Positions 34,083 to 43,275 of a DNA stretch of 56,844 nt are shown here, one piece after another. Position 1 is the stretch's first letter; every line of letters begins with the position of its first letter. The stretch lies in the NCBI RefSeq assembly GCF_900177735.1, contig NZ_FXBB01000017.1:1-56844 (forward strand), in the 5' to 3' direction. Made by a program: the position numbers and the translations under genes. The stretch comes from Dethiosulfovibrio salsuginis (GTDB lineage Bacteria > Synergistota > Synergistia > Synergistales > Dethiosulfovibrionaceae). The notes under the pieces are model-generated. The model worked only from the letters and a program-made list of their open reading frames with translations, did no database searches and was not told where the DNA came from.

Positions 34083-35013
34083 ATATTATGTCGATCGGCT
34101 CCTTAATGGTTAGAGGAAGTCGGTAACGCTCCATCTCCTTCGATGCCTCAAGAGAATCGAGGTACCCCCAGGACAGTATGACTATCTCCTGAGGCCGAAG
34201 ACCTTTTCGCTCCTTCATGTCCTCCCACAGAAAAAATGGGAAATACATCCACACCGAGACGGGAACCTCTCCAAAAGGCCTCTGCCCTTCAAATCTCACT
34301 AGATAGCCAGAGTCCCCTCTAAAAACCACCGATCCGCTTTTTTCGAGGTTCATCCTCTTCAGCTGCTCCGGTTTAAACAGCAGAGCCTCAAGCTCTTCGA
34401 CCCCTTTGTTGCCTGGAAGATCTCCTACGGAGACCCACATTTTGGGAAGAGACGAGTCATCGCCGAAACTGTCCATACACCTTCTAGTCCAGGTTTTCAC
34501 CCTTCCAAGCATAGAGTAATCCCCTAGCACCAGGGCTTTTCTGACCCCCCAGTAAACAAGCCTGAGATTGCCTAGTTCATCCAATCTGGATAGAAAGGCT
34601 TCCTCGTCGTTACATGAGGTATCGTAGGGAAGAAGAGGCTTGTCGCCGTAAAATCCCTCAAGGACGGAGATAGTATCCTTATGGTTCCCAGGAGGGGGGA
34701 GGTGTCCGATCAGTTGTGAACGAAGCTCAGAGGATATCTGACTGCCGACTACGACGGGAAAACCATCTATATCCAGACGAAAGGGTATACCATCGTATAG
34801 GAATACCTCGTTCCAGCTGTCGGGGTCGCCGTTTTTACCGCAGAGCCATTTTTCATAGGCTCCGTTATGGGCAACGCCAACCAAAGTTCTGTTATACGGC
34901 ATCAACAGAACCACTATAGGCTTCTTCACAGGGATATCCCCAATGGCTGCCCGGTCGGGCAGCCTGACTATGTTCCCTTTGCTCATAAGCTCGTAGACTA
35001 TCATTCTGCCCAC
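34081..35013 (-). CDS. Hypothetical protein, about 310 residues
   Basis: A soluble protein that I do not recognise. Seen features: a short N-terminal beta region (MIVYELMSKGNIVRLPD), a YNRTLVGVAHNGAYEKW segment, a helical middle around CNDEEAFLSRLDELGNL, and a Pro/aromatic-rich end (PVSVWMYFPFFLWEDMKE, PQEIVILSWGYLDSL). No signal peptide or strong membrane helix is present. The start is GTG 35013 or ATG 35004; both have acceptable ribosome sites. It is the last gene of a unit with the lipid A acyltransferase and tyrS, so an envelope link is possible but unproven. Confidence 0.65.
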   Translation of the reverse strand: MGRMIVYELMSKGNIVRLPDRAAIGDIPVKKPIVVLLMPYNRTLVGVAHNGAYEKWLCGKNGDPDSWNEVFLYDGIPFRLDIDGFPVVVGSQISSELRSQLIGHLPPPGNHKDTISVLEGFYGDKPLLPYDTSCNDEEAFLSRLDELGNLRLVYWGVRKALVLGDYSMLGRVKTWTRRCMDSFGDDSSLPKMWVSVGDLPGNKGVEELEALLFKPEQLKRMNLEKSGSVVFRGDSGYLVRFEGQRPFGEVPVSVWMYFPFFLWEDMKERKGLRPQEIVILSWGYLDSLEASKEMERYRLPLTIKEPIDII

Positions 35014-35053
35014 CTACCTCTCCTAAATAGAATACCACCTATTAGGGGTGTTT

Positions 35054-35932
35054 TCAAATAACTATCGACTCCGGCGGGACGGTCTTCCACCTTCGATGCA
35101 TCCAAAGCCACTCCTCAGGGCATCTCAATACCATGGTCTCGAGGGATTTATTGACTTCATGGCACAATTGGTTTATTTTTTCCCCCTTAGATCCAGATTC
35201 AGGGGGCAAAATCGGGGGATCTACTGTTACCCTATGCCGAAAGGGGCAGATTCTCTCTATGGAGACAGGGACTATAGGCACGTTTGCCAGAACTGCGATA
35301 GAAGCAGGACCACTGGGCATGGTACATGGTCTTCCTAAAAAAGAGACCGGCACACCGGAAGGACCACCGTCCTGATCGGCAACTAAGCCGATAAAGCCTC
35401 CTCGAGAGGGTAATCTGATCATCTCTCTAAGCCCAGAGGCCTCTTTTCTCAAGGTCACAAGTCCAACCTTTTTACGATACTCCTCCATAAGCTCCGCTAG
35501 TTCTCTATCGTTAGGGTCTCTGACCGCAGCCTGAAGGGGGTAACCGCTCTGACACAGCCAAGCGGACAAAAGCTCCCAGTTTCCTCCATGGCTAGCCAGT
35601 ATTACACATCCTTTTTTATCGGACACCAAGCTATCCAAAACGTCCTGACCTTCCACATCGACAACCCAACGAAGAGCCTGAGATGGATCTTTGAGAAGGG
35701 CCAGATACTCGACTGTCATCCAGCTAAAATGGTCGTACATCTTTTCTAGTATAGACCTGTGCCATTTGGGAGTTTTATCCGGAAATGCCAGAGATATATT
35801 CTCAAGGGCTACAGATCGTCTCGGCGATAGAAGGCCTAAAATTCCCCTTATAGCACCGTAGAGCATCTTCCCTGCGATCCCCGTCGACGCCAACGATCTT
35901 ACCGCTTCCATAGAGGCTCTTTTTAAGGTCAT
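35054..35932 (-). CDS. Lysophospholipid/lipid A acyltransferase, LpxL/HtrB family
   Basis: A 292-residue inner-membrane-associated acyltransferase. The catalytic HxxxxE-type motif is seen in ILASHGGNWELLSAW near residue 115, followed by ALLKDPSQALRWVVDVEG context upstream and GLVADQDGGPSGVPVSFLGR around residue 190, then VPVSIERICPFRHRV. LpxL proteins add a secondary acyl chain to Kdo-lipid IV(A), implying an LPS outer membrane. The gene overlaps the preceding unknown gene by 4 bases. The acyl donor and position cannot be told. Confidence 0.85.
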   Translation of the reverse strand: MTLKRASMEAVRSLASTGIAGKMLYGAIRGILGLLSPRRSVALENISLAFPDKTPKWHRSILEKMYDHFSWMTVEYLALLKDPSQALRWVVDVEGQDVLDSLVSDKKGCVILASHGGNWELLSAWLCQSGYPLQAAVRDPNDRELAELMEEYRKKVGLVTLRKEASGLREMIRLPSRGGFIGLVADQDGGPSGVPVSFLGRPCTMPSGPASIAVLANVPIVPVSIERICPFRHRVTVDPPILPPESGSKGEKINQLCHEVNKSLETMVLRCPEEWLWMHRRWKTVPPESIVI

Positions 35933-36810
35933 TGGGTGGAGCCTGTTACGGTTCTGTAGATAGACTGAAGAGATTCCGCTGAGTTTTCCGATGTAAAGTG
36001 CTCAGAAAGTCTATGCCTTGCCGCTGCCGCCGCAATCCGTCCGTTTTCCCCCGATAGAGATGTCTTATCTGTGAGATAACCATTAACACCAAGCAGATCG
36101 TCCAGCAGTGGAGACCATGGTGCTAAAGTAGGAACACCGTAGAGAGAGGCAAAACCCGCAAGGATAGCCGAGGACAGGTCCACTCCGGGCAGGACGAGAA
36201 GCCTTGCCCTTCCCGCCAGAAGCCTTACCGCATCGCTCTCGTCAACCGTACCGCCGGGAACAGGCAGAGCACCGGTCTGGTCGGAAAGCCTTACCAGAGG
36301 CATCCCTATTCCCCTCTGAAGGCTCTCCAAAATAGACCTGTCGGGACGAACCGAGGAGGAGGGAAAGACGACCATAGCTATAGGATCCCCCTTATCCTCA
36401 CCTGGCTTTCCCCAAGAGAGATCTCTCTCAAACGCAGGAGTCCAGGCATTGCGCTCGGAAAAAAGTCCCGTTCCCGCAAAAATTGCCGGATGTCCCTGCC
36501 ATTCCTCGTCGCTCCCCTTAAAGGAGTGTACCGTGGTGGCTCTAGCCCTTACGACAGGCCACCATTTAGGGGCCTGTCCCCACAGGTGCCAAAGCCGACC
36601 TCGAAAAGCCACGGACATAGCCCTGTCAAATCCATCTAGACCTCTCCAGGAGATGACATCGGCAAAACCACCGGGGAAGAAACCCGACTGGGATATCACC
36701 GTCAACCTTATCCCGGAGGAGCTAAGCTGGCGAGCCACAAGCCCGAGAGACATAATGTCCCAGGACCTCAAAGACCGCGATAAAAACCAAACCCATCCGC
36801 TAGGCTTCAT
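35929..36810 (-). CDS. Hypothetical protein, glycosyltransferase-like context
   Basis: A 293-residue soluble protein. The layout (VWFLSRSLRSWDIMSLGLVA near the start; a middle PIAMVVFPSSSVRPDRSILE; then ARLLVLPGVDLSSAILAGFA and LYGVPTLAPWSPLL) resembles the two Rossmann-like lobes of GT-B glycosyltransferases, but diagnostic residues are not clear. It sits between tyrS and the lipid A acyltransferase and overlaps the latter by 4 bases, so an LPS sugar-transfer or lipid A related role is a reasonable guess only. Confidence 0.5.
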   Translation of the reverse strand: MKPSGWVWFLSRSLRSWDIMSLGLVARQLSSSGIRLTVISQSGFFPGGFADVISWRGLDGFDRAMSVAFRGRLWHLWGQAPKWWPVVRARATTVHSFKGSDEEWQGHPAIFAGTGLFSERNAWTPAFERDLSWGKPGEDKGDPIAMVVFPSSSVRPDRSILESLQRGIGMPLVRLSDQTGALPVPGGTVDESDAVRLLAGRARLLVLPGVDLSSAILAGFASLYGVPTLAPWSPLLDDLLGVNGYLTDKTSLSGENGRIAAAAARHRLSEHFTSENSAESLQSIYRTVTGSTQ

Positions 36811-36826
36811 CTAAAACGCCTCTTTT

Positions 36827-38110
36827 CTATTCTCCGTGGCGAAGGACGAAAAACCTCTTCTTCCCTACCTTTAAAAATACATAACCATCCTGCAATAGAG
36901 AGTTTTCATCTAATTCGTGATGTTCGTCGGATATCTTTGTGCCGTTCAGGGAGACTCCGCCACCTTTTATCAACCTTTTAGATTCCCCTTTACTGGACGC
37001 TGCCCCAGCCTCTATCATCAACTCTGCCAGCGATATCGGCATCGGTTGGTTGATTTTGGAGAAAGGGGCCTCAGACTCAAGGGTTTTCATCATCTCAGGA
37101 GAGAGATCCTTTACGTCAAAATCGCCTCCGAAAAGTATATCGCTGGCCCTTTTTGCCATATCGGCGCTATCCGAGCCATGAACCAAAGAGGTTATTTCGT
37201 AAGCCAGGATCTTTTGGGCCTCCCTTCGTTCTGGCGAAGAGGTGTGCCTACCCATTATCTCGGCTATTTCCTCGAGAGGCATAAAGGTAAAAAGCTTCAT
37301 GAGCTTTTCTACCGCCGAATCCTCGCTGTTTATCCAGAACTGGTAGAAGCGATAAGGAGATGTTCTTTCCTTGTCCAGCCAGACCGCTCCACCTTCGGTT
37401 TTCCCGAACTTCGTCCCGGAAGACGTAAGCAGAAGAGGGTTTGTTCCTCCGTAGACCTGCTTACCATCTACTTTTCTAATTAGCTCTATACCGGAGACGA
37501 TGTTGCCCTGCTGATCGTTTCCCCCCATCTGGAGCTTGCAACCGTAGACCCTGTTTAGATGTAAAAAGTCGTAGGCCTGGAGCAGGGTATAGGAGAACTC
37601 CGTAAAGGAAAGGGTTTTTTCTGGATCGTTTATCCTTGACTTTACGTGTTCCTTGGCGATCATATAGTTTACCGAAAAATACCTGCCTACATCCCTGAGG
37701 AAGTCCAGAAAAGGGATATCCCCCAACCAGTCGTAGTTGTTCAACAGCACCGCTGAGTTCTCGCCACAGTCAAAGTCGACAAAATGGGCGAGCTGTTTTT
37801 TTATGCCAGCCACGTTTTCCCTTATGATGTCTATGGAGAGCAAGTTTCTCTCTTTGCTTTTTCCAGAGGGATCTCCGATCATTCCGGTTCCCCCGCCAGC
37901 TAAAAGTAGGGGCTTATGCCCTAACTTCTGGAGCCACGCCAATCCCATCAGTGGGATAAGGTGTCCAACGTGAAGGCTATCGGCGGTAGGGTCAAATCCC
38001 ACGTATGCCGTCACCCTCTCCTCCTGAAAAAGCTTTTCCAGCTCATCAGGATGGCTGCACCAATCGATGTAGCCTCTATCCCTGAGAATTTTGAGTCCAC
38101 CTTGTTCCAT
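36827..38110 (-). CDS. tyrS: Tyrosyl-tRNA synthetase
   Basis: A class I synthetase of 427 residues that charges tRNA-Tyr. ATG 38110 is chosen because TTTGGAGG lies 8 bases upstream; an in-frame TTG at 38125 would overlap that site. The HIGH motif is HVGH in SLHVGHLIPLMGL, and the KMSKS motif is KFGKT in SGTKFGKTEGGAVWLD. Between them lies GGNDQQGNIVSGIELIRK, the tyrosine-binding region. The last ~65 residues are an S4 RNA-binding domain. It belongs to the long (bacterial TyrS/TyrZ-like) form by length. Confidence 0.95.
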   Translation of the reverse strand: MEQGGLKILRDRGYIDWCSHPDELEKLFQEERVTAYVGFDPTADSLHVGHLIPLMGLAWLQKLGHKPLLLAGGGTGMIGDPSGKSKERNLLSIDIIRENVAGIKKQLAHFVDFDCGENSAVLLNNYDWLGDIPFLDFLRDVGRYFSVNYMIAKEHVKSRINDPEKTLSFTEFSYTLLQAYDFLHLNRVYGCKLQMGGNDQQGNIVSGIELIRKVDGKQVYGGTNPLLLTSSGTKFGKTEGGAVWLDKERTSPYRFYQFWINSEDSAVEKLMKLFTFMPLEEIAEIMGRHTSSPERREAQKILAYEITSLVHGSDSADMAKRASDILFGGDFDVKDLSPEMMKTLESEAPFSKINQPMPISLAELMIEAGAASSKGESKRLIKGGGVSLNGTKISDEHHELDENSLLQDGYVFLKVGKKRFFVLRHGE

Positions 38111-38142
38111 AATTACAGCCTCCAAACTAATTTAAAATAACA

Positions 38143-39510
38143 CTACTTCCAAAGGAAAATCCCCTCGGATATGTCGGGCAAAGTAAAGGAGAAGGTCCCT
38201 ACCTTCCTCATCCTTCTGGTAAGGTAGACTAGGGCATCTATTCCTAACAGAGTAGATTGTCCGTTCTTTTCGGGAAAAATAAGCCGGCCTGACTTTACGA
38301 TACCCTCTAAAGCGTGGGCCAGGGAAGGTCCGTTGACGTAACCCCAGAGAAAGCTATGCTTCCATCCTGAGGGAAGAATTTCGTCAAAATAAGACAGGTC
38401 AGGGTATTTCAAGGATCTTTTATCCACAATCCCTAAGGCGGACCCGATCTCCGAACGAGATAGGGTTATTGTCGCAGGAGAGGAGGTAAACCAACCGTGG
38501 TCCCAATCGGAGGAAAAAGGCTTTAATGTGTATCCCTCCCAGTTTATCCCCGTAGAGTCCTCTGAAACGACCAGATCTATGGCGTCAAAAGTGGCAAAAC
38601 AGACCCCCGAAAGAGGCACCGATAGGATAGAACCGGTTCCACCGGAGGCCAAAATCAACGGCCCCTTCAAGCTCTCAGGGAGATAATCGGCCAGGCCAGT
38701 CAAGTCGGAAACACCTATAACCGATCCCAGCGGGTCGGGTAACTGGGGGACTTCACCCCAGTATCTCGGAGTGAAAGAGGGAACCAGATCCTCAAGGCCG
38801 TCGAACCTCCACTTTAAGGCTCCGCCCTCTGGGCCCTCCTTCCAGGCACAGCGTAAAACCCCTTCTTTAAACTCCGCCCCGAGGCCCTTCCAGGTTCTAT
38901 CGAGTCCTCTAAGGTCCAGAGTCATATGACCATCCCATTGAGGCTCTATCGACCAATATGAAGGATAAGGCTCTATCCTCAAAGACATTGCCCTGAGCAT
39001 AGTTTTAAGCCCTTCCGGAGATGAGGCTAGGAACACCAGGTCTCCTTCTACCAGGGAAAAAATTGGTTTCAGTGAAAAAGCACCGGAGATTCTAAGACAG
39101 CCAAAATCGTCACAATCCACCGATGAGATGTTCGCTCCTCCTAAAACGGACCTCCAGTCAGGCGGGATCTCGCCGTTTTTAAGGTGTTTAAGAGCATTTC
39201 GAGGGAAAGCGAGGGATCCGTAAAACTCCTCATCGCTGGAAAAATCCACGAGAAAAGCTGCTTTTTCTGATTTAGATATCAACTTTAGTGCCATACCGAT
39301 AGGACCGTGAATTTCCTCTGTCAACTCCGTAGGGATGAGCTTTCCTACGCCGTCAAACAAGAAGTAGGTCGAGCCATCGGCAGGCCTCGGAAGCCCGTCT
39401 AAAGGGGATCTAGCCCCTTCAGGCATGGCAAAAAAGACGAAGGCCACCAATACCGATAGCCCTAAGATTATGGCGCAAAACCAGGAAGTGGCCTTCTTAT
39501 TCATGGTCAT
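38143..39510 (-). CDS. Membrane-anchored or exported hypothetical protein, 455 residues
   Basis: A large protein I do not recognise. An N-terminal hydrophobic segment (WFCAIILGLSVLVAFVFFAM) serves as a signal anchor or signal peptide, and the rest is hydrophilic and beta-rich. Two cysteines are close together (SVDCDDFGCLRISG), which could form a disulfide outside the cytoplasm. Other landmarks are PLSGVCFATFDAIDL and a terminal FSFTLPDISEGIFLWK. It lies just upstream of tyrS on the same strand. The composition suggests a periplasmic domain, but no function can be given. Confidence 0.65.
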   Translation of the reverse strand: MTMNKKATSWFCAIILGLSVLVAFVFFAMPEGARSPLDGLPRPADGSTYFLFDGVGKLIPTELTEEIHGPIGMALKLISKSEKAAFLVDFSSDEEFYGSLAFPRNALKHLKNGEIPPDWRSVLGGANISSVDCDDFGCLRISGAFSLKPIFSLVEGDLVFLASSPEGLKTMLRAMSLRIEPYPSYWSIEPQWDGHMTLDLRGLDRTWKGLGAEFKEGVLRCAWKEGPEGGALKWRFDGLEDLVPSFTPRYWGEVPQLPDPLGSVIGVSDLTGLADYLPESLKGPLILASGGTGSILSVPLSGVCFATFDAIDLVVSEDSTGINWEGYTLKPFSSDWDHGWFTSSPATITLSRSEIGSALGIVDKRSLKYPDLSYFDEILPSGWKHSFLWGYVNGPSLAHALEGIVKSGRLIFPEKNGQSTLLGIDALVYLTRRMRKVGTFSFTLPDISEGIFLWK

Positions 39511-39544
39511 ACATCCCTCTCGCTTAGGTATTGCCGTATATTAG

Positions 39545-39586
39545 CATAAATCGAAGAGCGGGCCATCACCAGCTCTTCGATTTATG
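39545..39586 (-). terminator. Hairpin downstream of beta-CASP nuclease gene
   Basis: A perfect 15-base inverted repeat (39545-39559 with 39572-39586) and a 12-base loop, starting 9 bases past the stop of the gene ending at 39595. There is no strong T run, so it may act as an RNA 3' end stabiliser as well as a terminator. Confidence 0.6.
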
Positions 39587-39594
39587 GGATAGTG

Positions 39595-41196
39595 TCAATA
39601 TTTAGCCTGATTGGTGACCGTATCCAACAATATTTTAGCGGACTTCAAGAGAGGAAGAGCCTGCTCTACGTTGGTTATCTTAGGGGCAGAATCGCTGAGC
39701 CTGTTTACGGAGAGAGAGATTTCGTCTAAGACCCTTGCGAGATCGACGTAGCTGGCGACATCCCTCTGGGGAGAGGAGACTATGATCCTGGAGACCCTTT
39801 CCTTCTCGCTGGAGGTCAACTCAAACTCCTGATCGACCGCAGGGACTATTGCCTGAAATCCCGCTTCTTTCAGAGCCCCAGCCAGGGAGTTCGCCGCTTT
39901 AGGCTCTCCATGGGTTACGAGAAAAGTCGGTGCACTTTTGGAAAAGTTATCAGCCCAAGTCATAAGGTCTCGGCGATCGGCGTGAGCGGAGAATCCGTTG
40001 ATCGTGTGGAGCTGTGCCCTCACAGTAACGTCCTCACCGGCTATACGCAGTTTTTTCTGACCATCAACCAGACGACGACCCAGGGTCCCTACAGCCTGAT
40101 ATCCCACAAAGACCACGTGGTTTTCGGGATTCCATATACCGTGCTTAAGGTGATGGACGATTCTTCCTCCGTTACACATGCCGCTTCCGGCCAGAACTAT
40201 GCCGTTATCCACGTCGTTTATAGCCTGTGATTCTTCGACTCCTGAAACGTACTTCAACCTATCAGGGGAGAACGGATGCTTCCCGCTATGGCGATATTCC
40301 TGAATCTCGCTGGAGCAAAGATCCAGATGTTCTTCGTATATTTTAGTGGCTTTAACTCCCATAGGAGAATCGAAGTATATAGGGATATCGGCGGCCAACC
40401 CCTGATCCTGGAGCAACATAAGTTCGTACATAACCCTTTGAGCTCTATCGACGACGAACGTGGGGATAAAGACCTTACCTCTACCAGGCAGAATTTCCCC
40501 CATCAGAGATTGAAATTCCTCTCGGCTCTCTTCGTTGGTCTTATGTTCCCTATCTCCATAGGTGGACTCTATGACCACATAGTCAGCTCCTGTTATGGCT
40601 GCCGGATTTCTCTCCATAACGGTCTTCTGTGGACCGAGGTCTCCGCTGAAAACGATCTTTACGCTCTGTTCCCCTTCGGTCAGCCATATCTCAAGTATCG
40701 AACTTCCCATTATGTGCCCTGCGTCCCTGAATCTGACGGTCAGCCCTGGCACTACGTCGACTTTATCGTCATAGGTAGCGGGAGAAAGAAAGTTAAGAGC
40801 GGTGGTGACGTCTTCATCCTCGAAGAGAGGGAAAACCTCAGGAAGCCCCTTTCGGAAGTTCTTCTTTGTCTTCCACTCCGCTTCTTCTCTCATAAGCCTC
40901 GCAGAGTCTCTCCAAAGAACCTCCGTCAGTTCAACCGTGGGAAGTGTGGCCAGTATACGTCCTTTAAAACCCTGCTTTACGAGAAGAGGGACCCTGCCGG
41001 TATGGTCGATATGAGCGTGGGTAAGGATCACCGCATCCACGCTGGTGGGATCAAAGTGGAATGGCTCTCGATTTCTGGCCTCTTCATCCCTTCCCTGGTG
41101 GAAACCGCAGTCTATCAGCACCCTTTTAGATCCGACCTCCAACATATAGTTAGACCCAGTTACCTCTCCTGCCGCGCCTAATATCTTAAGCCTCAT
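39595..41196 (-). CDS. MBL-fold beta-CASP RNA nuclease-like protein
   Basis: A 533-residue metallo-beta-lactamase protein with the beta-CASP and RMMBL domains, related to the CPSF73/YsnE-type exo/endonucleases. The metal site is HAHIDH (ILTHAHIDHTGRVPLL, near residues 58-63). Further metal ligands follow in DAGHIMGSSILEIW and SGDLG. The beta-CASP segment runs from about 215 to 330, and the RMMBL end has INGFSAHADRRDLMTW and LVTHGEPKAANSLAGAL. The last ~70 residues form an extra helical tail. It probably acts on RNA; the ribosome site gggaggtg is good. Confidence 0.85.
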   Translation of the reverse strand: MRLKILGAAGEVTGSNYMLEVGSKRVLIDCGFHQGRDEEARNREPFHFDPTSVDAVILTHAHIDHTGRVPLLVKQGFKGRILATLPTVELTEVLWRDSARLMREEAEWKTKKNFRKGLPEVFPLFEDEDVTTALNFLSPATYDDKVDVVPGLTVRFRDAGHIMGSSILEIWLTEGEQSVKIVFSGDLGPQKTVMERNPAAITGADYVVIESTYGDREHKTNEESREEFQSLMGEILPGRGKVFIPTFVVDRAQRVMYELMLLQDQGLAADIPIYFDSPMGVKATKIYEEHLDLCSSEIQEYRHSGKHPFSPDRLKYVSGVEESQAINDVDNGIVLAGSGMCNGGRIVHHLKHGIWNPENHVVFVGYQAVGTLGRRLVDGQKKLRIAGEDVTVRAQLHTINGFSAHADRRDLMTWADNFSKSAPTFLVTHGEPKAANSLAGALKEAGFQAIVPAVDQEFELTSSEKERVSRIIVSSPQRDVASYVDLARVLDEISLSVNRLSDSAPKITNVEQALPLLKSAKILLDTVTNQAKY

Positions 41197-41256
41197 TTAA
41201 AACACCTCCCAAAGTTAGTGTGTGCATTACTATCTGTCAATCATACCACAAGCCCT

Positions 41257-42627
41257 TTATCGATCGGGAACTAGAAACATAAGGGCACACCCGTTGCCTG
41301 GAGATGACGTAATTTCCATATTGCCTCCGATAAGGTTGATCCTCTCGTTCATATTGAGAAGTCCTCTATGACCAGAACATCTATAGGTCTCAAGATCTCC
41401 GGAAAAAGCGAAGCCCGATCCGTTGTCTTTGACGCTGAGAATCGTACCGCCCTTATCTTTCTGGACCATCAGATCGATAGTGTCCGCCCCGCCATGTCTG
41501 ACGGCGTTGTGAATAGCTTCCTGGGCTATTCTAAAAAAAGCCAAGGTCATATCGGGATAATCGGATACCTTTTCATCCACCTCCACGTTGACCGATATGT
41601 CAAGGTATCTGGAAAGCCTGTCCCCTAACTCGTCCAATGAGTGTTTCAACCCCAGATCAAGCCAAGGAGGGGAGAGTTGGGTACAGAGCTCTCTCAGCTG
41701 TTTAACCGTATCCCTTCCTATGTCCTCCGCAAGTCTTAGATGTCCTTCGACCGCTTCGGGGGGATCGAGAGAGGCTAGCTTGAGCCTCTGTATCAAGGCG
41801 GTTATCTCCTGCACAGGTCCATCGTGGAGATCTCTGGCTATTCTCGACTTCTCCCCCTCCTGCACTCTGACCACGTCCTGAAGGTAGCGATTCCACAGTT
41901 CGACCTTCTCCCTTGCCGCCGCAGAAAGTCGACAGAGAACCTCTCTGAGCCCCTCCAGCTCAACCACCGAGGGAGTCTGAGGCATCTTTGGTATGTCGCA
42001 CCCCCAGTTCAATCTTGAGATCTCACCGGAGAGGTCTTTCAACGGACTTACTACCCAGTACCACAGTAAAAATCCCGAGGTCACCGCTGCCACAGCGACG
42101 ACGGCCATGAGGAGAGCCCACAGCCTAGTGGCCTGCACCATAGGGCCTATCAACTGGCTCCAACCTACGGCGGCGACGACGAAGGTCGACGAGGCTGGCC
42201 ACACAGCGACGGTGTATTTATCCCCGTCCGAGTCCGCTAGCTGAACCGCTTTCCCTACGGGAATACCCTCTATCCAGAGTTTTTTGAGGGTACTCTCCGC
42301 TCCTGGAGAAGCTAACAGAACCTTTCCGTCCACATCGACTACCGCTATCCAGCCGGGAAGAGACGGTCCCCACTCGAATATCTGAAGCTGCCTTAGAAGA
42401 CCGATCACCGATATCGGAAGATCCCAACGGGGATCCTGAGCGTTCACCCTGGAAGCCACACTCTCCGCAAGGTTTTCTACGTATGAGGACATCACCCTGG
42501 ACATGGCCCTGTCGTGATGATAGATTCCTATTCCTGCTGTGACAACCACCGCGACAGCGGGGAGAAGCACCGCAAGGAGGAATATCTTCGATAGGCTCCA
42601 CCTAAAAGGAGCCTTCAACCAATTCAT
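41257..42627 (-). CDS. Sensor histidine kinase, NarX/LiaS-type (HisKA_3)
   Basis: A 456-residue membrane sensor. A first helix (LLAVLLPAVAVVVTAGIGIY, about residues 15-35) and a second one (LLMAVVAVAAVTSGFLLWYW, about 165-188) bracket a periplasmic sensing domain. Then come a HAMP-like linker, HisKA_3 with phosphoacceptor His in SRIARDLHDGPVQE near residue 268, and HATPase_c with AVRHGGADT and DNGSGFAF. It should phosphorylate the NarL-type regulator encoded just upstream, with which it overlaps by 4 bases. The signal is unknown. Confidence 0.9.
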   Translation of the reverse strand: MNWLKAPFRWSLSKIFLLAVLLPAVAVVVTAGIGIYHHDRAMSRVMSSYVENLAESVASRVNAQDPRWDLPISVIGLLRQLQIFEWGPSLPGWIAVVDVDGKVLLASPGAESTLKKLWIEGIPVGKAVQLADSDGDKYTVAVWPASSTFVVAAVGWSQLIGPMVQATRLWALLMAVVAVAAVTSGFLLWYWVVSPLKDLSGEISRLNWGCDIPKMPQTPSVVELEGLREVLCRLSAAAREKVELWNRYLQDVVRVQEGEKSRIARDLHDGPVQEITALIQRLKLASLDPPEAVEGHLRLAEDIGRDTVKQLRELCTQLSPPWLDLGLKHSLDELGDRLSRYLDISVNVEVDEKVSDYPDMTLAFFRIAQEAIHNAVRHGGADTIDLMVQKDKGGTILSVKDNGSGFAFSGDLETYRCSGHRGLLNMNERINLIGGNMEITSSPGNGCALMFLVPDR

Positions 42628-43259
42628 TCTATAAGCTCCTCCAAGGTTAATACGCCGGTTTTTAGGGCGAGAAGCATGGCTTCAGTCTTGTTGTGAGCTC
42701 CAAGTTTGTCGTATATGGACGCCAGATGGGTCTGAACGGTTCTCTCGCTTATGTACAGTTCAGAGGCGACCTCTTTGCTGGAGAGCCCCTTAGCGGCGCA
42801 CAGAAGGACCTCTCTCTCTCTAGGCGAGAGGTCCTCAAGGTGGGGATCCTGGCCTACTGCCGACGCTACTTCGCTGTCCAGGTAGAGGCCACCGGACATC
42901 ACGGTCTGGATCGCTTTGGCCAAAGCCTCAGGAGATGTAGTCTTAAGGACAAAACCTTTAGCACCTGCCCTCAACGAGGCGAGAACATATTGCTGAGAGT
43001 CGTAGGAAGTGAGCATAACCGACCGGACCGGAAGCCCAGTTTCTTTGATCTTTCTGGCAAGGGATATGCCGTCCTCACAGGGCATCCTTATATCCAAAAG
43101 GGCCACATCAGGGACCAATTTTTCTATAATATCCCAGGCCTCTTTGCCGTCCGCGGCCTCTCCTATAAGTTCAATTCCGCTCTCCCTCTGAAGATAGGCC
43201 TTCAATCCCTGCCTGGTTAAAGGGTGATCGTCCGCAAGTATCACCTTTATTTTTTCCAT
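42624..43259 (-). CDS. Response regulator, NarL/FixJ family
   Basis: A 211-residue regulator. The receiver domain (residues 1-118) has acidic pocket DD at 10-11, phospho-acceptor Asp56 in LLDIRMP, Thr in VMLTSYDS and Lys in KGFVLKTTS. The C-terminal LuxR-type helix-turn-helix (about residues 145-205) has LSPREREVLLCAAKGLSSKE and ELYISERTVQTHLASIYDKL. It is co-transcribed with the sensor kinase. Target genes are not identifiable here. Confidence 0.93.
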   Translation of the reverse strand: MEKIKVILADDHPLTRQGLKAYLQRESGIELIGEAADGKEAWDIIEKLVPDVALLDIRMPCEDGISLARKIKETGLPVRSVMLTSYDSQQYVLASLRAGAKGFVLKTTSPEALAKAIQTVMSGGLYLDSEVASAVGQDPHLEDLSPREREVLLCAAKGLSSKEVASELYISERTVQTHLASIYDKLGAHNKTEAMLLALKTGVLTLEELIE

Positions 43260-43275
43260 CTCTTCACGTCCGATC

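Noticed and set aside
41212-41240. TTGACA-17-TAACTT promoter before the beta-CASP gene
   Set aside because: Start of transcription would fall inside the ribosome site, leaving almost no leader; probably coincidence.
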